Positions 42,673 to 51,167 of a DNA stretch of 64,000 nt are shown piece by piece. Numbering within the stretch: the first letter of the stretch is position 1; every line of letters begins with the position of its first letter. The position numbers and the translations under genes were made by a program. The notes below the pieces were generated by a model. It was not told the origin of the DNA. It ran no database searches and was given only the letters and a program-made list of their open reading frames with translations. This DNA is from JAUXEH01 sp965533275 (GTDB lineage Bacteria > Acidobacteriota > Aminicenantia > Aminicenantales > Aminicenantaceae): the NCBI GenBank assembly GCA_965533275.1, contig CBESWG010000001.1:124001-188000 (forward strand), in the 5' to 3' direction.

Positions 42673-43416
42673 ATGTCCACTCCGAGAACGATAATGTTCT
42701 GCATTCGCAGCCTCTGGTACGAGTATGGGATTTCGTTCCTGCGGCGTGTTGTTTTGAGGCACCCGCTTCCCACTCTGCGCGGCATCCGGCATTATCTGCG
42801 AAACAGAGACACACAAGATGAGGCCTGTGCAGGCTCATCAAATGCACCACTCTCACGATCGCCTCATGGGATCCCTCACCGGACGGTCGTCGGGCTCGGA
42901 TTCTGTTTGAAGCCCTTGGACCCGGAGTGCCCTTCAGGTCGAGCCAATCACCTCTGTGAGTACCTGGAGCGGCTTGGGGCCTCCGAGAAGCATGATGGAT
43001 CCCCAACAGCCTGCGGCGCCTGTCAGATCCGGGAATTGGGGCAGACGGCCCTGGACAAGGGCTGTGCTGTCTACGTCATGACCTCGGCCCGGGATATCCT
43101 TTTCGACGTTCTGCTGCCTGCTCTGGAGGAGCGGCGCTTCGAGAATGCCATGCTAGCGCTCTGTCAATATTCGTTCGAGCCCTTCCGGATTGCCCTGGCC
43201 GTAGTAGGGCTCAAGGCTAGATTGTTCTCCTTCCAGAGTGGAGACTGCAAGGACTACCAGACATGGCTACTGGCGGACAGGGGGATCAAACACGAACAGA
43301 CCTGCTTCACCTCGAGCCACCTTGTTGAGCTCAATGAGTTTCTGGCGTCCGGTAGTGAAAGCGGGCCCGCACGGTTCGGGAAAGTCGGGAATGTTTTTTT
43401 CCCCGAAGGCTGGTAG
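42673..43416 (+). CDS. cysteine-rich hypothetical protein
   Basis: I do not recognise this 247-residue protein. It has eleven Cys (about residues 10, 52, 78, 86, 95, 114, 117, 131, 164, 192, 211), including a CGAC pair (C114, C117). There is no signal peptide or clear membrane segment. The N-terminal 45 residues are basic (RRVVLRHPLPTLRGIRHYLRNR). The middle (CAVYVMTSARDILFDVLLPAL) looks like an alpha/beta core. The Cys content suggests a zinc or Fe-S protein. No good ribosome site precedes the ATG at 42673; the later ATG at codon 8 is possible. It is divergent from the ferritin-like gene and converges on the class V aminotransferase gene with 3 bp between stops. Confidence 0.6.
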   Translation: MSTPRTIMFCIRSLWYEYGISFLRRVVLRHPLPTLRGIRHYLRNRDTQDEACAGSSNAPLSRSPHGIPHRTVVGLGFCLKPLDPECPSGRANHLCEYLERLGASEKHDGSPTACGACQIRELGQTALDKGCAVYVMTSARDILFDVLLPALEERRFENAMLALCQYSFEPFRIALAVVGLKARLFSFQSGDCKDYQTWLLADRGIKHEQTCFTSSHLVELNEFLASGSESGPARFGKVGNVFFPEGW

Positions 43417-43419
43417 AAT

Positions 43420-45093
43420 TCAGTCCAGGTAATAAAAGTATTTGAGCGCCTCGATATCGGCTCTGTCTTCCTTGAAGGGAAATACGTTCCGGGAACTCAG
43501 ATCTTTTGCCAGATGCTCAGCCTGTTCCAGGTAGGATTTGCGGAGATCCGGAACCCTCACGGGTTCAACAGATCGTCCGGAATAATCCTGTTCGAGGTCC
43601 AACACCTGTACCAAAGTCGGCGATTCCCGGTGCGACCACTCGGAGGTCTCCAGGTCGAAGGAATAGAGGGACAGGAAAAGGTGGCCGCTACGAGCCACAA
43701 AGGCGATGGCGTCGAGGAGAAAGTCGATGTCGTCCCGTGTGAGTGTGTAGTGCAGGTTCACGCGAACCCAACCGGGCTTGATGCCTCCGTATCCGCTGCG
43801 AACATTGTCACGGATCTTCTGGGAGAACTGTGTGTCGATGCCCAACAGGACATGCCCGTAAGGCCCGGCACAGCTGCATCCAGCACGGGACTGGATCCCG
43901 AAAAGGTCATTGATCAGCTTGGTGACGTATTTCGGGTGCAGGATGCGGTCCCGGTGCTTGATATTGAAGGAGACGATCGAAAGACAGTCTCTGGGATCGG
44001 CATTGCCGATGGGTTCGATATTGTCGATCGCGAGCAGCCTCTCGTGGAAATAAGCCGTATAGTCGGCTTCGATCTCTTCGATCTTCTCCACGCCGACCCG
44101 GTCCTTGACTTCCATGGCCAATGCAGCCTTTATGGTCTGTAAGATGGGGGGGGTGCCCGCCTTTTCCCTGGCCTCGATGTCTTCAGAGAAATCATGCTGC
44201 TCGAAACCAACAAATACGACGGTTCCACCACCTGCAGTGGTGGGGGGCAGGTCCTTCCGGTAGATCCTCTGGTTAAATACGAGGATGCCGCTGGATCCCG
44301 GGCCCCCCAGGAACTTGTGCGGGGAGAAAAATATGGCATCGAAATAGGATTGCGGGTTCCTGTTCATGTCGATCTCGATGTAGGGCGCCACAGCGGCGAA
44401 ATCGAAAAAGACCAGCGCATCGTGGGCGTGGCCGATCCGGGCCACATCATAGACCGGTGTCCTGATGCCTGTGATATTGGAGCCCGCGGACATGGACACG
44501 ATCTTGGCCCTCTCCTTGAGGCCGGGCGCCGCTAGTTTTTCCTCCAGGTCCTCCAAGTCCAGGAGGCCCTTCGTATCGAATCCCACCACAACCACTTCGG
44601 CGAACGCCTCCCTCCACATCAACTCGTTCGTGTGGTGTTCGTAAGGGCCGATAAAAACCACAGGCTTCCGGCTCTCGAGCTCAGCGAACACCTCCTCGGG
44701 ATTGTGGGACACCTCTCTGATGGATTTTTCATAGTGCTCGCGTGTGACGGGAGGCATGGATACCCCGATGATCTCATGGAGTTTTTTAAGCGCTCCCGTG
44801 GTTCCGGATCCGATGGGGATGATCTTCCCCTCAGGGCCAGCATTGACCATCTGCTTTATGTTTTCCTCTGCGGCGTGCAGGAGTCGTGTCGTGAATTTTC
44901 CTGTATAGTCATCCTCGGTGTGCGTGTTCGCATAGGACTTCTGCAGTTCGAGCATGATCTCTTCAATGAAACGCAAACCCCGTCCCGATGCGGTGAAGTC
45001 CGCATAGAGAAGGTGCCGATCGCCGAAGGGGGTGGGTATCAGCAGATCTCGGCCCAGGATCTGTCCCCGGATGGACTCAAGATCGAATCTCAT
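43420..45093 (-). CDS. class V aminotransferase / cysteine desulfurase-like
   Basis: The 557-residue PLP enzyme belongs to fold-type I class V. The cofactor Lys is in FFSPHKFLGGPGSSG, with an Asp in LVFFDFAAVAP. FIGPYEHHTNELMWRE and SMSAGSNITGIRTPV are also typical. A Cys-containing loop (GCSCAG) sits where the catalytic Cys of SufS/Csd lies. It is longer than SufS (about 410), with a C-terminal extension of about 130 residues. No Suf or Isc genes are adjacent, so sulfur transfer is not proven. The ATG at 45093 is preferred; a GTG at 45099 lies 3 bp from AAGGAG. Confidence 0.83.
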   Translation of the reverse strand: MRFDLESIRGQILGRDLLIPTPFGDRHLLYADFTASGRGLRFIEEIMLELQKSYANTHTEDDYTGKFTTRLLHAAEENIKQMVNAGPEGKIIPIGSGTTGALKKLHEIIGVSMPPVTREHYEKSIREVSHNPEEVFAELESRKPVVFIGPYEHHTNELMWREAFAEVVVVGFDTKGLLDLEDLEEKLAAPGLKERAKIVSMSAGSNITGIRTPVYDVARIGHAHDALVFFDFAAVAPYIEIDMNRNPQSYFDAIFFSPHKFLGGPGSSGILVFNQRIYRKDLPPTTAGGGTVVFVGFEQHDFSEDIEAREKAGTPPILQTIKAALAMEVKDRVGVEKIEEIEADYTAYFHERLLAIDNIEPIGNADPRDCLSIVSFNIKHRDRILHPKYVTKLINDLFGIQSRAGCSCAGPYGHVLLGIDTQFSQKIRDNVRSGYGGIKPGWVRVNLHYTLTRDDIDFLLDAIAFVARSGHLFLSLYSFDLETSEWSHRESPTLVQVLDLEQDYSGRSVEPVRVPDLRKSYLEQAEHLAKDLSSRNVFPFKEDRADIEALKYFYYLD

Positions 45094-45165
45094 GGCCACT
45101 GACTCCTTGTTTCGATTCAGGTCAGAAAATCATTATAGAGCAAAGAGAACTCCCAAACCAGCCAT

Positions 45166-45675
45166 ATGCCTGATCCTGGTGCGATTGCTGGTCTGGCCCG
45201 CTCATTTAACATAGAGATGAATAACGGCTATGTTCTGAATGGCATGCTGACCGGGCGTGAGCGCCCCATCATTTTTTCTCACTCCACTGGAGATCTCTTG
45301 GGCGATCATGCCATTCTGCTGGGGCGGAGCCCGGGAGAGAGGGTTGAGCAGGTCGCCACTTTTGCCGGATCCGCGTTCACGGCGGGCGAGGATTTCGAGC
45401 CTCTGTTGATCCTTGGACCCGGACGGCGCTCCTGGATGCCTGAGAAGTACTGGGAATTTCCCGCCGGGACACCCAATATCAGTGTCGCGGGGTGGTATCA
45501 GGGAGGAGTCAAGGAGTTCGGAAAGGGGAAACTGGCATGTTTTGCTGAGGCCGCGATGTTTACTGCCCAGGTTTTTGACAGCGGGAACATCAAGGCCGGC
45601 ATGAATCATCCAGATGCGCAGGGGAATGCCCGCCTTCTCCTCAATGTCATGCACTGGCTCACTGAAATGCAGTGA
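45166..45675 (+). pseudogene. C-terminal remnant of a DUF4350-like protein
   Basis: The 169-residue frame resembles the second half of DUF4350/ThuA-like, glutamine amidotransferase-fold proteins. It starts at HMPDPGAIAGLARSFNIEM, a motif normally in the middle. It then has DHAILLGR, ATFAGSAF, VAGWYQG, GKLACFAEAAMFTAQ and GMNHPDAQGNARLLLNVMHWL. The family-like sequence reaches the two codons before the ATG, but an in-frame TAG lies 28 bp before it, and no ribosome site is present. The N-terminal half is therefore missing. It may still be expressed, but is more likely a decaying gene. Confidence 0.6.
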
Positions 45676-45709
45676 TGGAAAGCCCGGAAATCCATTTGTA
45701 ATTCTATCG

Positions 45710-45751
45710 GGTCTGTGTTTAACTTACAGGTCATTTTATTAAACACAGACC
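45710..45751. repeat. 13-bp perfect inverted repeat
   Basis: GGTCTGTGTTTAA (45710-45722) is repeated exactly in reverse complement at 45739-45751 around a 16-nt loop. It lies between the DUF4350-like remnant and ppiC, 32 bp before the ppiC start. No U tract follows, so a simple terminator is not the best reading. Confidence 0.8.
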
Positions 45752-45783
45752 ATCCGGAATCTCACGATGGTCGAGGAGTATGG

Positions 45784-46803
45784 ATGGGAAAGAACATCTT
45801 GACATTGATTCTGGTGTTGACGCTGATGGCCGTCGGCTGTTCGAAGCAGGGCAAGGTCTTCAAGCTTGCCAAGGATACGCCGGCCTATCAGCTTGCACAG
45901 GACCTCTCAGCTACACTCCCTTCGCTTGACCCCGAAGCTGATTTTGTCATCGTCTCCACACAGGATTTCAGCATCACGGCCGCCCAGGTCATGCAGGCGA
46001 TCCAAGACAACATGGGGAGTCAGGCCGCACAGCTGAAAGGCATGGATCAAGATCAATTAAGGGATATTATCATACAGAATGCAGAACGCATGGCGGAACG
46101 GGAACTCCTCCTGAACGCGGCGGAGGATGCAGGAACCAAGTTAGAAGCCGGAGACGTGGAAAACGCCCTCGCGGACCAGTATACCCGTGTGGGAGGGGAG
46201 GAACAGTTCCTTCAGATGCTTTCTCAGGCGGGGGTGTCCATGGACCACGTCAAAGAGAACATCGAAACCGACCTCCTCATACAGGCCTATCTGGATTCCC
46301 AGTTGGAGAAGCTGACGAATGTGACGGAAGCCGAGATCCGGCAGGCCTACGAAACAGACAAAACGGCCTCGGTGAGGCATATACTCCTCCTGACACAGGG
46401 AAAAACGGATGAAGAGAAGACTGAGATCCGCAAGGCCATGGAAGATATCCTCGCACGAGCCAGGGCTGGAGAGGATTTCGCAGAGCTGGCGCAGCAGTAC
46501 ACGGAGGATCCTGGCTCCAAGGAAAGCGGTGGGCTCTATGAAGATTTCGGCAGGGGGCGCATGGTCAAGCCCTTCGAGGATGCGGCCTTCTCTGTTCCCG
46601 TGGGAGAGATCAGCGACCTCGTTGAGACACAATACGGATATCACATCCTGAAGATCGTCGAACGGAAGAGGGAGACACGCCCCTTCGAGGAAGCGCGCAG
46701 CGAGATCGAGACGCAGCTGCGCCAGGGCAAACAGGGGACTGCAGTACAGGAATATATCGTTCGATTGAAAGAAGACGTGGGTTTTGAGGTCCACGATCTC
46801 TAA
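45784..46803 (+). CDS. PpiC/SurA-type peptidyl-prolyl isomerase lipoprotein
   Basis: The 339-residue protein has a lipoprotein signal (LTLMAVGCS, Cys about residue 19). A SurA-like N-terminal helical chaperone region (about residues 50-195) follows. A parvulin PPIase domain lies at about residues 200-300: ASVRHILLLTQGKTDEEK, GEDFAELAQQYTEDPGSKESGG and GYHILKIVERK. It would assist folding of exported proteins at the inner or outer membrane. The start at 45784 follows GAGGAG. Its end overlaps the nitroreductase-like gene by 20 bp. Confidence 0.92.
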   Translation: MGKNILTLILVLTLMAVGCSKQGKVFKLAKDTPAYQLAQDLSATLPSLDPEADFVIVSTQDFSITAAQVMQAIQDNMGSQAAQLKGMDQDQLRDIIIQNAERMAERELLLNAAEDAGTKLEAGDVENALADQYTRVGGEEQFLQMLSQAGVSMDHVKENIETDLLIQAYLDSQLEKLTNVTEAEIRQAYETDKTASVRHILLLTQGKTDEEKTEIRKAMEDILARARAGEDFAELAQQYTEDPGSKESGGLYEDFGRGRMVKPFEDAAFSVPVGEISDLVETQYGYHILKIVERKRETRPFEEARSEIETQLRQGKQGTAVQEYIVRLKEDVGFEVHDL

Positions 46804-47584
46804 CGTTCCAAAGGTCGAAACCTGGTACCCGGCCGTATTTGCCCGGCGTTCGCGCCGCAGTTACAAAACCAAGAGCCCTTCTGCGGAATCCCTGAAACGT
46901 CTGGATTCCACCTGCAGAGCATTCGTGCCTTTTCCGGAGGCCCGGGCTGTCCTCATCCAGGAAGGAAGTGACGCTGTTTTTAGGGGAATCGTGGGACGCT
47001 ACGGGAAGATCGACAACGCTCCCAGCTACGTCGCATTCATCGGAGACCTGGCCTCACCCCGTGTTCAGGAAGCGGTGGGCTATACGGGCGAGGGTATCGT
47101 CCTCGAAGCAACCGCACTGGAACTGGGGACGTGCTGGGTGGGAGGTTATTTTGATCCAGAGGCCGTCGCGCAGCAAATCACTCTTGATGGCCGCGAGAGA
47201 GTCCTGGCCGTCACTCCGGTAGGACTCGTCCCCGAAACCTTCACATTTCAGGAGCGGATCATGTCCGGCTTCGGGGGCATGCACCGGAGAAAACCACTCA
47301 AGCAGCTCTTGACCGGAATGCCGACAGAGGATTGGATGAGCACCGCACTCGAGGCCGCCCGTGCCGCGCCTTCCGCTGTAAACCGCCAGCCATGGCGCTT
47401 CGACGTTTCCGAGAAGGCCGTATCGATCGGGCTGGCTGCTAGCCGGGATACCTACCGCATCTCACGGCGTCTGGACTGCGGGATCGCAATGCTGCATCTG
47501 GAGCTGGGGGCCAGGCATGAGGGCGCCTCTGTGGATTGGTCCTATCCCCCGGGATTCGTGGCCCGGCTCTCCCCCTCACGCTAG
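46784..47584 (+). CDS. TM nitroreductase-like protein
   Basis: The 266-residue protein has two nitroreductase half-domains, as in the 'putative TM nitroreductase' family. The first half contains the FMN-contact RRSRRSYKTKSPS. The second contains ARAAPSAVNRQPWRFDVSE, with LGTCWVGGYFD between. It probably binds FMN and reduces an unknown substrate. The listed start is a TTG at 46784 inside the end of the ppiC gene; a later start is possible but would remove little of the domain. It converges on the orphan gene, 8 bp away. Confidence 0.8.
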   Translation: MRSTISNVPKVETWYPAVFARRSRRSYKTKSPSAESLKRLDSTCRAFVPFPEARAVLIQEGSDAVFRGIVGRYGKIDNAPSYVAFIGDLASPRVQEAVGYTGEGIVLEATALELGTCWVGGYFDPEAVAQQITLDGRERVLAVTPVGLVPETFTFQERIMSGFGGMHRRKPLKQLLTGMPTEDWMSTALEAARAAPSAVNRQPWRFDVSEKAVSIGLAASRDTYRISRRLDCGIAMLHLELGARHEGASVDWSYPPGFVARLSPSR

Positions 47585-47591
47585 TCGGGGA

Positions 47592-49379
47592 TCAATCGAT
47601 CTCAAGCCAGGTAAACCAGATCGGATGGTGTTTCTTATACCACTGCAGGATATCGCGCAGGATCTCCTGTTCAGATTCGGAGATGACTTCGGGGGGGATG
47701 CGGTCGAATCTGACCTGCATGCGTCCGTCTTTTTTGTGTTCGAGCGCCTCTGAGCAAAGGGTCTGAAGCTCGTTGCGGATGCGTCCCGAATCGGATATTT
47801 TGACCGGTCGGTTGCGGTAGTCTTCTCCATAGAAAAAACGGCTGAGAAGGGGATTGAATACCAGCTTCTGTTCCACAGGCTTTTCCATCAGGCGCAGCGT
47901 GAAGGTAATCCTTTTGTCTCCCTTGGGCGTGGCGATCCGAGCGGTCGCCCTGTAGAGGTCGTCCTCGACCTGCACTACGCCCTCAGCCCCAGAATATGGA
48001 TCATCACACATGTATCCGGAGAGGGCGATCAGGTCCCAGCTCTTTTCAGGGAAGAAATCATCCACCCGGATGACCCGGTCCGAGACCGGCATCCCTGCAT
48101 CACGTGCTTCCAGGATCATATTTTTGTAGTCTTCGACCTGCTCGTCATCGGGCGGCGTTTCGAAATGCGCTCCCAGCTGTTCCGGGAAGTCCGGGTCCGT
48201 GGGATTCAGGCCCATTATGTGCCGTTCTTCCTCGATGGAGAGCTTGAACTTGGAGGTGAATGTGACCAGGGTCCCGTCCAGCCCCAGCATGGGAGCCAGG
48301 CTGACGGCCTGCATGGCCTCTGCCGAGGCCGCATATCCATCCACCAGGAAGAGGTGGGTCTGTCCTTCGTCGTCGTTCCATCTGCCCACCAGATAGGTCG
48401 GCGCATAGGTCCCGGAGTCGACGAAGGCCTTCAATCCCGTGGGCAGTGTCCACCCGGCCTCAACCAGGTGAACTCCCAGGGCCTGCCACTGCTTCCAGAG
48501 CCAACCGAGCCGTTTGATGCGGCTCTCGCCACCCAGGGTCCAGACGTGGATGTTCGGGCGTTGGATCCCGGGATAGGCAGCTTCTATCGCCTGAACGACC
48601 TTTTCGCGGGGAGTCATGAAGTCCAGGAGAACGGAATCTTCCTGGGCCTTTTGGACGACTTCGATGGGAAGAAAGAGATGCCCCATGTAGCCCTCATAGG
48701 GCTTCGTGATGCGCAGCGGCTGGTTAAAGAGGTGAATGACAGTCAGGGGACCGGTTTCCTTTCCCTTGGCGAAGCGTGAGGTGTTTTCCAGCGTATCAAT
48801 GGCCGCGCCCCAGACCGTTATGCCGGACTCCTTGATCTCTTTCCAGAATTCATTCCAGCCGTAATCCTGATCGTTCAATAGTCGGGTTACGTGCGCATCG
48901 AGCCACTTGGCGACCTGGGGCCGCGCATAGACACGCCCGAAACCGAGCTGCGGATTGGATCCCATCTCCCTGGTTTCGCCAACCTTGGGCATTAGCCCTT
49001 CACCCATGCACACGAGGATGGCGTGATTCTCAGGGAGCTGTCTGGAGGCATACCAGAGGCTCTCGCTCATGGCATAGGCGGAGATGGCATCCGCATCCTT
49101 TTTTACGCGGTTGAGTTCAGCCTTCTCTTGCCCCTCTCCTTCACCGAAGCGTCCGAAAAGGCGTGTGCCCAGTGCCGTCACAGCGACGGTCATGGCCATA
49201 AGCCGTTCCATTCGGCCGTCCATGAAGGATATGTTCTGTGTGAACTCCGGGGCCGTCTTCCCTCTGAGCCACTCCACCTCAACATCTTCGAGCCAGAGGT
49301 GCATCCGGCCCAGGATGGGGCGCGTGTCAAAGGCCCATTGAGCGACCAGGTCTCGTTTTTCTCGTTCGGATAAATTCAT
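47592..49379 (-). CDS. 595-residue protein of unknown family
   Basis: No known family is recognised. The protein is soluble-looking, acidic, without signal peptide or membrane segment, and rich in Trp. Distinct segments are an N-terminal helical part (about residues 1-110), a middle alpha/beta part (FLPIEVVQKAQEDSVLLDF, YPGIQRPNIHVWTLGG, GTYAPTYLVGRWNDDEG) and a C-terminal part ending WYKKHHPIWFTWLEID. HLFLVDGYAASAEAMQAVSL and MLGLDGTLVTFTSKF suggest a nucleotide- or sugar-binding fold, but this is weak. The start follows AAAGGG. It is a single gene, convergent with the nitroreductase-like gene and divergent from the M28 peptidase. Confidence 0.8.
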   Translation of the reverse strand: MNLSEREKRDLVAQWAFDTRPILGRMHLWLEDVEVEWLRGKTAPEFTQNISFMDGRMERLMAMTVAVTALGTRLFGRFGEGEGQEKAELNRVKKDADAISAYAMSESLWYASRQLPENHAILVCMGEGLMPKVGETREMGSNPQLGFGRVYARPQVAKWLDAHVTRLLNDQDYGWNEFWKEIKESGITVWGAAIDTLENTSRFAKGKETGPLTVIHLFNQPLRITKPYEGYMGHLFLPIEVVQKAQEDSVLLDFMTPREKVVQAIEAAYPGIQRPNIHVWTLGGESRIKRLGWLWKQWQALGVHLVEAGWTLPTGLKAFVDSGTYAPTYLVGRWNDDEGQTHLFLVDGYAASAEAMQAVSLAPMLGLDGTLVTFTSKFKLSIEEERHIMGLNPTDPDFPEQLGAHFETPPDDEQVEDYKNMILEARDAGMPVSDRVIRVDDFFPEKSWDLIALSGYMCDDPYSGAEGVVQVEDDLYRATARIATPKGDKRITFTLRLMEKPVEQKLVFNPLLSRFFYGEDYRNRPVKISDSGRIRNELQTLCSEALEHKKDGRMQVRFDRIPPEVISESEQEILRDILQWYKKHHPIWFTWLEID

Positions 49380-49462
49380 GGCATTAACCCTTTTATCTTC
49401 TGTATCTGATTATTCTGCCATGCCGGGGTTCGAGATTCAACCTATTATGCCTCGATTATCTC

Positions 49463-49490
49463 TTGAATCGTGCCGGGAACATCGGATACA
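49463..49490 (+). promoter_or_regulatory. promoter of the M28 peptidase gene
   Basis: TTGAAT (49463-49468), a 16-bp spacer and GATACA (49485-49490) are a moderate sigma-70 match 42 bp before the ATG at 49533. Confidence 0.4.
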
Positions 49491-49532
49491 GTAAGGCAAA
49501 TGTGTCCAATCCGGGCTTGTCGGAGGTACTTC

Positions 49533-51083
49533 ATGCCTAATTCAAAGAAGATTGTCCTGCTGGGAATCCTCGTGGCGGTGCTGGCTCCTTTTCATATCGG
49601 CCAAGAAACCACCGCCGATCTGGAGATGCTCGCAAAGATACGCGAGGAAGGCCTCCAACGGTCCCAGGTAATGGACCTGGCCGGATATATGTCGGATGTT
49701 CTCGGAGCCCGGCTGACACTGTCTTTGGATATGAAGCGGGCTCAGGCTTGGGCCGTAGAGAAGATGAAGGAGATCGGACTCGAAAACACAGCACTTGAGC
49801 CGTTCATGGACTATGGGATTTCCTGGGATAATGAGTATTTCTCTCTCCACCTGATCGAACCCGATTACCAGCCCATGGTGGGATTTCCCCTAACTCACAC
49901 CCCGAGCACGGAGGGAAAGATAACCTGCCGGGTGGTGATCGCGGACGGTCAGACGCGAAAGGACCTGGAAGTCCTCGATGGCAACCTGAAGGGAGCGGTG
50001 GTGCTGGCCACCCCACCCGTGGTCTACGACCTGGAGCGCATGGCCCAGGCAAGACCGAGGAGGACTCCTGAGGAACTGAAGCAGATGGGAACTGATAGTG
50101 TACCGAATCCGGCACGCCGCAGGGGTCCGTCCGTCCCCCCCAATCCAGAGATTCTCAAGGCCCAGGAGAAACTCAATTGGTTCCGGTCTCAGGGTGTCCT
50201 GGCAGTCCTCGAATGCCGCAGCGGCGCTCCCGGCCTAGTACGGGGCTTTGCACGGCCCGGAACCAAGGAAGACCGCTGGTCTCGAGAGGCAAGTCTGGAG
50301 AGCCTCCCCATCATCGCGGTCACTCCTGAACACTACAACCGCATGTACCGGATCCTGAAGAGAGATATCGCGGTCAAAGTGGAGCTCGAGGTCCGCAACA
50401 ATCTGGGGAGACATGTGGAGAAGGCAAGCAATATCCTGGGCGAGATAGTCGGGACGGATCTCAAGGAAAAGGTTGTGATGATCGGGGCGCACTTCGACAC
50501 CTGGCACGCTAGCCCCAATTCCAGTGACAACACATCCGGTTGTGCCGTAGCCCTCGAGGCGGCTCGCATCCTTAAAGCTGTGGGAGCCCGTCCCCGGCGT
50601 ACCATCCGCGTCGCCCTCTGGGCCGGAGAAGAGCAGGGGATCCATGGGTCCCGGGAATACGTGAACCGCCATTTTGGGAATCCCGCCGATCCTATGACGA
50701 GTGTCAAGCCGGCCTACGATCTGTTTTCGGCATATTTCAACCAGGACTATGGGGCAGGCGCCTTTCGCGGGATCTTCCTGCAGGGGAATGAACATGCCCG
50801 GCGAATCTTTTCCGGATGGATGGAGCCCTTATACGACCTGGGCTTCACGACGATCTCGATCCAGAGCGTGGGGAGCACCGACCATGTGCCTTTTGACCGC
50901 GCGGGCCTCCCAGGTTTCCAATTCATCCAAGACCGGATCCCCGGGACTGCAGGCCACACGAACCTCGATTTCTTCGATACCCTTCAAGCCGAGGATCTGA
51001 TGAAGAACGCGGTGATCATGGCAGTATTTGCTTATCAGACAGCCATGCTGGATGAGAGGATCCCTAGAAAAAAAGCGCACTAG
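49533..51083 (+). CDS. secreted M28 family zinc aminopeptidase
   Basis: The 516-residue protein has a signal peptide (IVLLGILVAVLAPFHIG). A PA-like insert spans about residues 110-265. The M28 catalytic domain shows the zinc ligands in GAHFDTWH, SSDNTSGCAVALEAAR, WAGEEQGIHGSREYV and TAGHTNLDFFD. The general-base Glu is the first Glu of GEEQ. It would release N-terminal amino acids from peptides outside the cytosol. The start at 49533 follows GGAGGTACTTC. It fits the peptidase-rich theme of this region. Confidence 0.93.
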   Translation: MPNSKKIVLLGILVAVLAPFHIGQETTADLEMLAKIREEGLQRSQVMDLAGYMSDVLGARLTLSLDMKRAQAWAVEKMKEIGLENTALEPFMDYGISWDNEYFSLHLIEPDYQPMVGFPLTHTPSTEGKITCRVVIADGQTRKDLEVLDGNLKGAVVLATPPVVYDLERMAQARPRRTPEELKQMGTDSVPNPARRRGPSVPPNPEILKAQEKLNWFRSQGVLAVLECRSGAPGLVRGFARPGTKEDRWSREASLESLPIIAVTPEHYNRMYRILKRDIAVKVELEVRNNLGRHVEKASNILGEIVGTDLKEKVVMIGAHFDTWHASPNSSDNTSGCAVALEAARILKAVGARPRRTIRVALWAGEEQGIHGSREYVNRHFGNPADPMTSVKPAYDLFSAYFNQDYGAGAFRGIFLQGNEHARRIFSGWMEPLYDLGFTTISIQSVGSTDHVPFDRAGLPGFQFIQDRIPGTAGHTNLDFFDTLQAEDLMKNAVIMAVFAYQTAMLDERIPRKKAH

Positions 51084-51167
51084 TTCTGGAGGATCTTGTC
51101 ATCCAGACCTTGGCATCTCAGTTAGAAAGCCAGAAAGGCGTGCGGCCGTATTAATGGGAGCTTATGC

